Positions 1-6,354 of a DNA stretch of 8,948 nt are shown in pieces. How positions within the stretch are numbered: the first letter of the stretch is position 1; each line of letters begins with the position of its first letter. The translations under genes were made by a program, and so were the position numbers. Source of the stretch: Archaeoglobaceae archaeon (GTDB lineage: Archaea; Halobacteriota; Archaeoglobi; Archaeoglobales; Archaeoglobaceae); the NCBI GenBank assembly GCA_027016055.1, contig JALWBF010000016.1:24278-33225 (forward strand). The letters run 5' to 3'. The notes under the pieces are model-generated. The model was not told the origin of the DNA, searched no databases, and worked only from the letters and a program-made list of their open reading frames with translations.

Positions 1-1121
1 GGCTTAGGAGAAAAGGGGCGGTCGAAATTAGGGATGGTAAGATAGTTTTAATCAACGAAGACGTTAGATTTAAGGAAAGAGAAGCTTTAAGGCAGATAGC
101 CGAGGGCAAATGGGATAGCGTTCCGAAGGATGTTATAAAAACTTTGCTTAAGAGGAAGCTGGTAGAGGAGGAGGAAGAGAAGGAAATCTACGTAATAATA
201 AAGCAAAAACCGGAAGTGGAGCTTAAGGAGACGATAGCGGATCTAACTCCGGATCTGATAATCTCCGGCACATGGAGGGAGAAGGAGTTTCTGAAATACG
301 ACGTCCGGATTCCGTCAAAAGAGATATTCGTCGGCAAGACTCATCCGTATGAGAGGATAATAAGGGAATGCAGGAAGATATTCTTGGAGATGGGATTCAC
401 CGAAATAAAGGGACACTACGTTCAGCCTTCTTTCTGGAACTTCGACGCCCTTTTCCAGCCTCAGGATCATCCGGCAAGGGATATGCAGGATACTTTTTAT
501 CTCGACAGATACGTTGAAATTCCGGAAGATTTGGCCGAAAAGGTTAAGAAGACGCATGAGAACGGATGGATAACCGGCTCTACTGGCTGGGGAGGAAAAT
601 GGGACATAAAAAAGGCTAGACAGCTTGTGCTGAGAACGCATACAACGGCGATTACGATCCATTACCTCGCAAAGCATCCAGAACCGCCGGTTAAAGCCTT
701 CTGCATAGATAGGGTTTACAGAAGGGAAGCCATAGATCCGACACATTTGCCGGAGTTCGATCAGCTTGAGGGTGTAGTTTTGGACGAAAACGTAGGCTTC
801 AAGGATTTGCTCGGCCTGCTTAGGGAATTCTTCATGAAGATGGGGTTCGAAGACGTCAGATTTAGACCGGGATACTTCCCATACACGGAGCCGAGCGTTG
901 AGCCCGAAGTTTACGTCGAGGGCTTGGGCTGGGTGGAACTCGGAGGTGCGGGAATATTCAGAAGGGAAGTTACGGAACCTTTGGGCATTAAAGGGAAGGT
1001 TTTGGCTTGGGGTCTGGGAATAGGAAGGCTTGCAATGCTTCGCTTGGGAATGAAAGATCTTAGAAAGCTCTATCAGCCGGACTTAGGCTGGCTTAGAAAT
1101 TGCCCTGTTGTAAGGAGATAA
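1..1121 (+). CDS. pheS: Phenylalanyl-tRNA synthetase alpha subunit, 5'-truncated by window edge
   Basis: This is the catalytic subunit of the cytoplasmic alpha2beta2 enzyme that charges tRNA-Phe with phenylalanine. The reading frame is open from base 3 to a TAA at 1119-1121, giving 372 residues. Archaeal PheS is usually near 490 residues, so roughly the first 115-120 are off the left edge. A TTG codon at 144 is internal and is not the start, since coherent PheS-like sequence precedes it. The visible part holds the class II synthetase core. HPARDMQDTFYL lies at about 468-503. The motif 2 arginine region RVYRRE is at 711-728, followed by a THLPEFDQLEG block. Motif 3, GLGIGRLAM, starts at 1011 and supplies the ATP-binding arginine. 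No frameshift is seen. It ends 1 nt from the stop codon of an oppositely oriented gene and is separated from pheT, which lies 480 nt downstream on the same strand. Confidence 0.97.
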   Translation, partial: LRRKGAVEIRDGKIVLINEDVRFKEREALRQIAEGKWDSVPKDVIKTLLKRKLVEEEEEKEIYVIIKQKPEVELKETIADLTPDLIISGTWREKEFLKYDVRIPSKEIFVGKTHPYERIIRECRKIFLEMGFTEIKGHYVQPSFWNFDALFQPQDHPARDMQDTFYLDRYVEIPEDLAEKVKKTHENGWITGSTGWGGKWDIKKARQLVLRTHTTAITIHYLAKHPEPPVKAFCIDRVYRREAIDPTHLPEFDQLEGVVLDENVGFKDLLGLLREFFMKMGFEDVRFRPGYFPYTEPSVEPEVYVEGLGWVELGGAGIFRREVTEPLGIKGKVLAWGLGIGRLAMLRLGMKDLRKLYQPDLGWLRNCPVVRR

Positions 1122-1122
1122 A

Positions 1123-1542
1123 TTAAATCGGCTTTATCCTTCTATAACTTGCGATGCAGATCAGACCTACAATTTCCCCCGCCTGAACGACTCTATCTTT
1201 TAGAAGTATTCGAATGAAGTCGTAGATGGTGTGATGAACTCCCCAAGGAATACCGAATATCGGCATGAACAGAACATCTGGTTCTTCCCAAATTCTGTCC
1301 AGAATCAGATGCATTGCGCAGCCGAATCCCAATTCTCTGCTTATTAAAGTTGCAGCAATCGTGAATATCAGGGAATGGGCGATGAATCTCCCGGAACCAA
1401 TTCCGACGATCGTTAAGGGTTTGTCGATCAGATCCGGCAAGATTGAGCCTAAGGCAACGAGCTTATAATTCTTCAGCTTAAGCCTTCTCTCAAACAGTTT
1501 TGCTAAGAGTAAGGCTATGCCTATATGGGCTAAAGGATACAT
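1123..1542 (-). CDS. Small membrane protein, DUF457/YdjM-like putative metal-dependent hydrolase
   Basis: A 139-residue protein read from ATG 1542-1540 to TAA at 1125-1123. The frame is open further upstream, to an ATG at 1614, but that start would overlap pheT, and the extra residues do not look like the family. The start beginning MYPLAHIG is therefore preferred. Visible features are an N-terminal hydrophobic helix with H6, a GSILPDLIDKP motif (D37, D40), and a GxGR..AHS segment (H56) running into a second hydrophobic helix. An MHLILDRIWEEP motif follows (H78, D82, E86, E87), then HH at 103-104 and a last hydrophobic segment near 120-132. The spacing of His and Asp residues beside membrane helices is typical of archaeal membrane-bound proteins annotated as putative metal-dependent hydrolases. 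The substrate is unknown, and the hydrolase label comes from the family and has not been shown here. It is convergent with pheS and divergent from pheT. Confidence 0.8.
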   Translation of the reverse strand: MYPLAHIGIALLLAKLFERRLKLKNYKLVALGSILPDLIDKPLTIVGIGSGRFIAHSLIFTIAATLISRELGFGCAMHLILDRIWEEPDVLFMPIFGIPWGVHHTIYDFIRILLKDRVVQAGEIVGLICIASYRRIKPI

Positions 1543-1600
1543 GCTCAAGCTTTGGATGCGGAAGTAAAAACTTTTATTCTCCAAGCTTGAACGGAATGCG
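1543..1600. promoter_or_regulatory. Divergent promoter region for the membrane-protein gene and pheT
   Basis: This 58-nt gap separates two start codons that point away from each other. An AT-rich core at 1564-1579 reads CTTTTATT on the plus strand (from 1571) and AATAAAAG on the minus strand. It lies about 22-30 nt before pheT ATG 1601 and about 30-35 nt before ATG 1542. One shared or two overlapping TATA boxes would therefore place both transcription starts at or near the start codons. No convincing Shine-Dalgarno site precedes either start, which fits leaderless mRNAs. Two copies of a CAAGCTT-type element bracket the core, at 1546-1555 and 1581-1589. Promoter use is inferred from spacing and base composition only. 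Confidence 0.5.
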
Positions 1601-3250
1601 ATGCCCGTAGTCACGCTCTACTGGGATGAGCTCGAAAGACTCGTAGGAGTTGATAGGGAAACCATCCTCAAAAGACTGCCGATGCTCGGTTGCGACATAG
1701 AAAGGGTTGAGGAGGATCATTTAGATGTTGAATTCTTCCCGAATCGTCCCGATCTATACAGCGTTGAGGGCGTCGCGAGGGCTTTAAGGGGATTTCTTGA
1801 TATAGAGCTGGGTTACAGGAACTACGAAGTTAAAAAGGGTAACTGGAAGATTTACGTGGATCCGTCCGTTTTGGAGATTAGACCGAAAATAGCCGGCTGT
1901 GTTGTTAAAGGCCTAAAGATGAGCGACGAATTAATAAGATCGCTGATGGAATTGCAGGAAGATCTGCACTGGACAATCGGAAGGAACAGGAGGAAGATGG
2001 CTATAGGCGTGCACGATCTAAGTAAGGTCAACTTTCCGCTTACATATAAAGCAGTCGATTCATCCTTCTCATTCGTTCCGCTCGATTTCGATAGGGTTAT
2101 GAGCGTTGAAGAAATTCTTAAAGAGCATCCGAAGGGCAGGCAGTTCGCTTTCATCTTAGCCGGGAAAGACAGATATCCGATGATAGTCGATGCCAAGAAT
2201 GAAGCGATATCTTTTCCGCCCATAATCAATGCTGAGAAGACGAGGGTAACCGAATCCACAACGGATCTCTTCATCGATGTAACGGGCTTTGACGAGAACG
2301 TAGACAAGGCTTTAAACATCCTCGCAACGATGCTTGCCGATAGAGGCGGAACGGTCGAATCAGTTGAAGTAATATATCCTGATAAAACCTACGTTACTCC
2401 GGATTTAAGTCCAAGGAGGATGAGGATTCCAAAGTCCGAAATCGAGGGATTGCTCGGTTTTAGGCTGAGAGATGAAGAAATAAAGCTGGCTTTGGAGAGA
2501 ATGCGATTCGGTGTCGAGAAGATAGACGATGAGGCTGTTGAAGTTCTTATTCCACCCTACAGAGCTGACATAATGCACGAATGGGATATAATAGAGGATA
2601 TAGCGATAGGTTACGGTTACGACAGGATAAAGCCGGAGTATCCGGAAACAAATGCCATAGGAACAACCCACCCTTGGAACGAGATCAGAGAGCTTGCGAG
2701 GGAGGTTATGATAGGACTGGGATTCCTCGAAGTTATAACCTTCACTCTGACGAGCGAAAAGGTTCAATACGATTACATGCGTCGTGAAAGACCCAAGCCT
2801 TGGGAGGGATTCGTTCCGGTTATGCATCCCCTAACTGAGGAGCATACCATAGTTAGAACCGATATACTGCCGAAGCTCTTGGAGGTTCTTTCACAGAACA
2901 AGCACCATCCGATGCCCCAGAAGATATTCGAAGTCGGAGATGTGGTCGTTGGAATGAAAAACAGGCTAAGACTTGCGGCATGCGTAACGCATTCGAAAGC
3001 CAACTTCGCCGAAATAAGGAGCGTGGTTCAGGCCGTTATGAAGGAGTTCGATTTGGATTGGAGCGTAAAGGAAAGCGAAGATCAAGCATTTATTGAAGGA
3101 AGAAGAGCGGACATAATCGTGAAAGGAAAGAAGGTTGGGGTTTTTGGGGAAATACATCCCGAAGTCCTCGAGAACTTCGAGCTCGTAAATCCGGTTGCGG
3201 GATTCGAGATAGATCTAACCGATATATTCGACTGTGGAGAGCTTATTTAA
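1601..3250 (+). CDS. pheT: Phenylalanyl-tRNA synthetase beta subunit (archaeal short form)
   Basis: The 549-residue beta subunit pairs with PheS in the alpha2beta2 synthetase. The length is normal for archaeal and eukaryotic-type PheT. It is much shorter than the roughly 790 residues of bacteria because the N-terminal OB-fold tRNA-binding domain and the C-terminal anticodon-binding domain are missing. The start MPVVTLYWDELE is typical of the archaeal family, as is EFFPNRPDLYSVEG at about 44-57. The B3/B4 editing region lies near residues 80-260. The B5 domain is near 268-340 and ends in HEWDIIEDIAIGYGYDRI. The core (B7) runs from about 350 to the end, with GEIHPEVLENFEL near the C terminus. 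The stop is TAA at 3248-3250. Having its own promoter, separate from pheS, suggests that the two subunits are balanced through independent transcription. Confidence 0.97.
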   Translation: MPVVTLYWDELERLVGVDRETILKRLPMLGCDIERVEEDHLDVEFFPNRPDLYSVEGVARALRGFLDIELGYRNYEVKKGNWKIYVDPSVLEIRPKIAGCVVKGLKMSDELIRSLMELQEDLHWTIGRNRRKMAIGVHDLSKVNFPLTYKAVDSSFSFVPLDFDRVMSVEEILKEHPKGRQFAFILAGKDRYPMIVDAKNEAISFPPIINAEKTRVTESTTDLFIDVTGFDENVDKALNILATMLADRGGTVESVEVIYPDKTYVTPDLSPRRMRIPKSEIEGLLGFRLRDEEIKLALERMRFGVEKIDDEAVEVLIPPYRADIMHEWDIIEDIAIGYGYDRIKPEYPETNAIGTTHPWNEIRELAREVMIGLGFLEVITFTLTSEKVQYDYMRRERPKPWEGFVPVMHPLTEEHTIVRTDILPKLLEVLSQNKHHPMPQKIFEVGDVVVGMKNRLRLAACVTHSKANFAEIRSVVQAVMKEFDLDWSVKESEDQAFIEGRRADIIVKGKKVGVFGEIHPEVLENFELVNPVAGFEIDLTDIFDCGELI

Positions 3251-3264
3251 TTTTTATATTAATT
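3247..3264 (+). terminator. T-rich terminator after pheT
   Basis: A T-rich stretch with a run of five T (TTTAATTTTTATATTAATTT-like) overlaps and follows the pheT stop codon. Archaeal RNA polymerase commonly terminates at oligo-T tracts without a hairpin. The next gene has its own promoter 25-40 nt further on, so termination here is plausible but unproven. Confidence 0.45.
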
Positions 3265-3285
3265 TAACATAAAATTTTGGTAAGG

Positions 3286-3296
3286 CTTAAATATTA
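3286..3296 (+). promoter_or_regulatory. TATA box of the CBS-protein gene
   Basis: CTTAAATATTA is centred about 26 nt upstream of ATG 3317. That is the spacing expected if transcription starts at or within a few bases of the start codon. No Shine-Dalgarno sequence lies in the A-rich 20 nt before the ATG, which supports a leaderless mRNA. Confidence 0.6.
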
Positions 3297-3316
3297 GGTA
3301 TAATGAAACAAAAAAT

Positions 3317-3700
3317 ATGATGAAAGTCGGTGATGCGATGGTTAAAGACATCGTGACCGTGGATTATCGAACTCCTGTTAGGGAAGTCTGCAGAATTATG
3401 GGTGAAAGGGGAATCGGTAGCGTTTTGGTGACTAAGGGAGGAAAACCTTACGGAATATTTACCGAAAGGGATCTGGTTTCAAAGGTCTTGCTTGAGGGTA
3501 ACTTGGATGATGAAGTAGGAAAATACACTTCTTCACCGCTCATAACCGTTTCTCCGGATTACAGCTTGAGAGAGGCTGCGAGGATAATGGCCGACATGAA
3601 GATAAAGAGGCTCGTAGTGATCGAGAACGACGAGGTTGTAGGCATTTTTACAGCATCGGATTTAGCCAAGGCAATTGCTAAGGCTCCTTTAGACTTCTGA
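3317..3700 (+). CDS. Tandem CBS-domain protein
   Basis: A 127-residue soluble protein made almost entirely of two CBS domains, which together form one Bateman module. CBS1 covers about residues 5-60 (VKDIVTVD..TPVREV...GIGSVLV...YGIFTERDLV). CBS2 covers about 72-124 (LITVSPD.SLREAARIM...IKRLVV...VGIFTASDL). The GIFTERDL and GIFTASDL ends are the conserved edge of adenosyl-ligand pockets. Stand-alone CBS pairs usually bind AMP, ATP, NAD or S-adenosylmethionine and transmit the signal to a partner, but the ligand cannot be read from sequence. The start could be ATG 3317 or the adjoining ATG 3320. The first is better placed relative to the TATA box. A cysteine-rich protein follows after 10 nt and is almost certainly co-transcribed, making it the first candidate partner. 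Confidence 0.93.
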   Translation: MMKVGDAMVKDIVTVDYRTPVREVCRIMGERGIGSVLVTKGGKPYGIFTERDLVSKVLLEGNLDDEVGKYTSSPLITVSPDYSLREAARIMADMKIKRLVVIENDEVVGIFTASDLAKAIAKAPLDF

Positions 3701-3707
3701 GGTGATT
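3699..3707 (+). promoter_or_regulatory. Ribosome-binding site fixing the start of the Cys-rich gene
   Basis: GAGGTGATT overlaps the TGA stop of the CBS gene and closely matches GGAGGTGATC, the complement of the archaeal 16S rRNA 3' end. It sits 3 nt before ATG 3711. A GTG at 3702 is in frame but falls inside this site, so it is unlikely to be the start. Confidence 0.75.
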
Positions 3708-3710
3708 GAA

Positions 3711-3941
3711 ATGGTTCTGAAATGCGTTACATGCGGTAAGGAGCTAAGAGAGGATGAAGAGGGAATAACTTGGAGAAGGTGCTCGATCTGCAAGAGTCCT
3801 GTTTGTCTTAACGACATAAGGTATATGGGAACGTGGGTTAGGGGGTTATACAAAAACTACGTAACCGTAATCCCGGTTTGCGAAAACTGCCTACCGAAAT
3901 CGATGCTAAAGAGGTTGGCTGAAAAAATACATAAAGAATAA
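3711..3941 (+). CDS. Small cysteine-rich zinc-binding protein, function unknown
   Basis: A 76-residue, basic, probably zinc-binding protein. Its seven cysteines are C5, C8, C24, C27, C32, C57 and C60, in a CxxC-x15-CxxC-x4-C-x24-CxxC pattern. Three CxxC knuckles plus an extra cysteine suggest two metal sites, perhaps interleaved (cross-brace). An eighth ligand would have to be D35, H74 or a residue from a partner. There is no signal peptide or membrane segment. A short aromatic stretch (about 38-50, with W42, Y47 and Y50) between the second and third knuckles could form a binding face. The start is set by the Shine-Dalgarno site at 3699-3707. The gene is coupled to the upstream CBS protein, so a shared regulatory or scaffold role is reasonable, but I do not recognise a named family. 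Confidence 0.85.
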   Translation: MVLKCVTCGKELREDEEGITWRRCSICKSPVCLNDIRYMGTWVRGLYKNYVTVIPVCENCLPKSMLKRLAEKIHKE

Positions 3942-3956
3942 ATTTAATTTATTTTT
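3941..3956 (+). terminator. T-rich terminator after the Cys-rich gene
   Basis: AAATTTAATTTATTTTT lies directly after the TAA stop and ends in five T. It is a plausible oligo-T terminator for the CBS/Cys-rich unit. The rest of the gap up to 4104 is AT-rich with no open reading frame of note. Confidence 0.45.
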
Positions 3957-4072
3957 GCCAAAGCTTCGAATGCGCACGAACTATTTTTGAAGTATTAAGT
4001 TTTTCAATAATTTTTTGATGAAATAAAGCATACGATTTCACCATCTAAATCTAACCAGATCAGTTAGTAAAG

Positions 4073-4080
4073 TTTAAAAT
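4073..4080 (+). promoter_or_regulatory. TATA box of the GGR-tldD-tldE operon
   Basis: TTTAAAAT is centred about 28 nt before ATG 4105 and is the best core promoter in the gap. No good Shine-Dalgarno site precedes ATG 4105. tldD and tldE follow with almost no spacing, so this is probably the main promoter for all three genes. A small inverted repeat, CTAAC/GTTAG (4051-4055 and 4063-4067), ends 5 nt upstream of it. Confidence 0.55.
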
Positions 4081-4104
4081 TCTGTTCAGATTACCAACGC
4101 TAAG

Positions 4105-5055
4105 ATGATTCAAATCTACGGCGCTGGAATTGCCGGAAGTTATCTGCATGAACTTCTATCCCAGAACGGATTCGATGTCAGGATTTACGATTTGAGATCG
4201 AAGCCCGATTGCAGATGCGCTTGGGGAATAGCTTACAGCGAGGCTAAGGAATTGTATAAACGAATAGGAATAAATTTGGACGATTACATACTTTCGAAGC
4301 CGAAGGAAGTTATAATTAATAATAAAATAGTATTGAAAAATAAAAATGTTTATATATTCGATAGGAAGAAGCTTCTGGGAGATCTCTGGAGAAATTTCAA
4401 GTTCGAGAAAGCCGAGGCAGATGTTGTCGTGGATGCGACCGGATGCAGTAGGGCTATCTTGCCAAAGATCGAAAACGATGTTATATACTGCACTGTTCAA
4501 TCGATCGAAAGGCACGATTTGGATGAGAACATCTACATTCAGATGCGTAAAACCGGATACGCATGGGCTTTCCCGTTGGGAGATCGCTGGCATATAGGTG
4601 CCGGAGATCAGAGCTATGAAAGAGCAATCGAGCTAGTTCATCAGCTTAGGGAAGTATACGGGCTCGAAGACGGAGGAAACGAATGCTACTGCAGGGCTAA
4701 GATAAGGATGCTTCCCCCTTCAAAATGCAAGCCGATCGTTCACGGCAAAATATACGGTGTTGGTGAAGCTATAGGATGCGTGAGCGGTGGCGGAGAAGGA
4801 AACGCTCCATCTCTAAAGTGTGCTCTGATATTCTACGAATGTTTAGCCAACAATGCTCTCGAAGAATACGAGAACAGAGTTATGGAGGAGTTCTGGTGGA
4901 TAGAGGAGGAGCACAAGTTCTTAAATGCTGTTCAGAGCGGGAAAAAGCTAACGGCTTTGAGGCTTTTGCCTAAGGTGGTTTCGATCGAATCCAAGAGGAG
5001 CGTTCAGCAGTCGGTGAAGGATATAAAGAATATTCTCAACCTTTTGAGGCTCTAG
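4105..5055 (+). CDS. Compact FAD-dependent geranylgeranyl-reductase-family protein
   Basis: A 316-residue flavoprotein of the archaeal geranylgeranyl reductase (GGR) family, which saturates isoprenoid chains of lipids or quinones. An N-terminal FAD-binding Rossmann motif GAGIAG lies at 6-11, with D29 at the end of the second strand. A CRCAWG stretch (C36, C38, W40) lies where family members carry an active-site cysteine. DATGCSR at 110-116 is the second dinucleotide-fold motif. YAWAFP at 152-157 is followed after exactly seven residues by GAG at 165-167, matching the YxWxFP-x7-8-GxG lipid-site signature. GEAIGCVSGGGEG from 220 is the third FAD motif. The protein is shorter than usual (about 390-450 residues), with a trimmed middle and C-terminal region. 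A very AT-rich patch encodes residues about 70-87. It is the first gene of an operon with tldD and tldE, and its TAG stop lies at the tldD ribosome-binding site. The substrate is unknown, and a role in lipid saturation is only one option. Confidence 0.85.
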   Translation: MIQIYGAGIAGSYLHELLSQNGFDVRIYDLRSKPDCRCAWGIAYSEAKELYKRIGINLDDYILSKPKEVIINNKIVLKNKNVYIFDRKKLLGDLWRNFKFEKAEADVVVDATGCSRAILPKIENDVIYCTVQSIERHDLDENIYIQMRKTGYAWAFPLGDRWHIGAGDQSYERAIELVHQLREVYGLEDGGNECYCRAKIRMLPPSKCKPIVHGKIYGVGEAIGCVSGGGEGNAPSLKCALIFYECLANNALEEYENRVMEEFWWIEEEHKFLNAVQSGKKLTALRLLPKVVSIESKRSVQQSVKDIKNILNLLRL

Positions 5056-5061
5056 GTGATC
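5054..5061 (+). promoter_or_regulatory. Ribosome-binding site fixing the tldD start
   Basis: AGGTGATC overlaps the TAG stop of the GGR gene (5053-5055) and perfectly matches eight bases of the anti-Shine-Dalgarno complement GGAGGTGATC. ATG 5065 lies 3 nt downstream. The in-frame GTG at 5056 is part of this site and is therefore an unlikely start. Overlap with the stop implies termination-reinitiation coupling. Confidence 0.75.
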
Positions 5062-5064
5062 GCA

Positions 5065-6354
5065 ATGTTTTACGACATAAGATACGTAAAAACGAAATCT
5101 CTGACAATATCTTTGGAGAACGGAAGGGTGGAAAAGGTTAAGTGCGACGAATCGAGTGGAAAAGCATTTAGAGTTCTTAAGAACGGTTTCTGGGGCTTTT
5201 ACAGCACCTCAGCTGAGGTAAGTGATGATGAGGGCGTAAGGAAGGCTGAAGGGAATGCCAGAGGCAAAGGAAGAAGTAAAATCTGCGAGGTGGAAGTTAG
5301 GAGCGGAAGGTTCGTTCTGAAGCCTAAGATCGATCCGGCCGATATCTCGATAGAAGAGAAGGTTCGGCTGATGAGGGATGTCGAAAAAGCTCTTAAGGAT
5401 GATTTCATAGTAAGCACGAAAATAGTTTACATCGAAAACTTCAGAGAGTTCAGCTATCGGGACTCATTTGGCGTTGAAGTTTATTATAGAGTTCCCCGCA
5501 TTGGTATGATAGTTCAAGCCGTTGCAAAAGATGAGACTCTTCAGTTCTATTCGAGGAGGATTTTAAAGCCAGCAGGATACGAAGTTTTGGGAGATAACGT
5601 GTTTGAGATGGCTGAAGAAGTTAAGAACGTTCTCAGAGGATTGATAAAGGCTAAATCTCCTCCATCGGGTGAGATGAATGTCGTCGTCGATCCCTCGCTT
5701 GGAGGGGTTTTTATTCACGAAGCGTTTGGACATGCTGTTGAAGCGGATCACGTTCTGCAGGGTTCGAGCGTTGTAGCTGATAAGATAGGCGAGAAGGTTG
5801 CGAACGAAAGCGTAAACGTTTACGATGATCCTACGCTTAGGGAGTTCGGCTTTTATCCCTTCGATGATGAAGGCGTTAAGGCTGAAAAGAAGGCGATAAT
5901 AGAAAACGGGGTGCTCAAGAGCTTTCTGCATTCCCGCGAAACTTCCGCAATGCTTAACGGTAAACCGGGAAATGCAAGGGCTCAGGGTTTGGATTTTCCG
6001 ATCGTAAGAATGAGCAACACGTTCATCGAGGAAGGTGATCTTAGCTTCGAGGAGCTGCTTGAAGAGGCTAAAAACGGCGTCTATTTGATCGGTTCTAGAG
6101 GAGGAGAAACGAATCCGGCTACGGGATACTTCCAGTTCAACGCCCAATTCGGCTACATCGTAAGGAACGGCGAGCTTGCGGAAATGATAAGAGACGTATC
6201 GCTTAGCGGAAATACGCTCGAAGTTCTTAAGGATATAAAACTCGGGAAGGGTTTGGAGTTCGATCCCGGCTTCTGCGGTAAAAGCGGACAGCTCGTGCCA
6301 GTATCTGACGGATCTCCTCCAGCCCTTATCAAAGCTTTGGTTGGGGGTGCCTAA
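5065..6354 (+). CDS. tldD: TldD, zinc metalloprotease subunit of the TldD/TldE complex
   Basis: A 429-residue cytoplasmic metallopeptidase of the TldD/PmbA (U62) family. With TldE it forms a heterodimer that degrades unfolded or small peptides. In E. coli the pair matures microcin B17 and removes the antitoxin CcdA. The zinc motif HEAFGH is at residues 218-223 (H218, E219, H223). The third ligand is expected to be C404 in GFCGKSGQLVPVSDG near the C terminus, and it is present. An N-terminal domain covers about 1-170. NPATGYFQFNAQFGY and the SGNTLEVLKDI segment of the second half are also typical. Length matches archaeal TldD. It ends directly against tldE, with TAA at 6352-6354 followed by ATG 6355. 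All catalytic residues are intact. Confidence 0.96.
   Translation: MFYDIRYVKTKSLTISLENGRVEKVKCDESSGKAFRVLKNGFWGFYSTSAEVSDDEGVRKAEGNARGKGRSKICEVEVRSGRFVLKPKIDPADISIEEKVRLMRDVEKALKDDFIVSTKIVYIENFREFSYRDSFGVEVYYRVPRIGMIVQAVAKDETLQFYSRRILKPAGYEVLGDNVFEMAEEVKNVLRGLIKAKSPPSGEMNVVVDPSLGGVFIHEAFGHAVEADHVLQGSSVVADKIGEKVANESVNVYDDPTLREFGFYPFDDEGVKAEKKAIIENGVLKSFLHSRETSAMLNGKPGNARAQGLDFPIVRMSNTFIEEGDLSFEELLEEAKNGVYLIGSRGGETNPATGYFQFNAQFGYIVRNGELAEMIRDVSLSGNTLEVLKDIKLGKGLEFDPGFCGKSGQLVPVSDGSPPALIKALVGGA
6343..6349 (+). promoter_or_regulatory. Ribosome-binding site of tldE
   Basis: GGGGGTG, inside the last codons of tldD, resembles GGAGGTG with one mismatch and lies 5 nt before ATG 6355. tldE translation is thus likely coupled to tldD, consistent with 1:1 subunit production. 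Confidence 0.65.

Noticed and set aside
144..146. TTG as the start of pheS
   Set aside because: The frame is open to the left edge and family length requires more N-terminal residues, so the gene continues beyond the window.
1543..1614. N-terminal extension of the membrane protein to ATG 1614
   Set aside because: It would overlap the pheT start and promoter. The 24 extra residues are not hydrophobic and do not resemble the family, while MYPLAHIG is a normal start.
3942..4104. Hidden small RNA or CRISPR leader in the AT-rich gap
   Set aside because: There is no repeat-spacer pattern, no good C/D box set and no GC-rich folded core, only an oligo-T tract, a TATA box and a short inverted repeat.
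5222..5248. GTGATGA followed by CTGA, resembling a C/D box guide RNA
   Set aside because: It lies inside tldD, and no C'/D' pair or terminal stem is visible. The boxes are short enough to occur by chance.
5563..6147. Minus-strand 194-codon open frame
   Set aside because: It is entirely antisense to the most conserved part of tldD, including the HExxxH site, and has no promoter or ribosome-binding site. The open frame follows from codon bias on the other strand. The same applies to the antisense frames inside pheT, pheS and the GGR gene.
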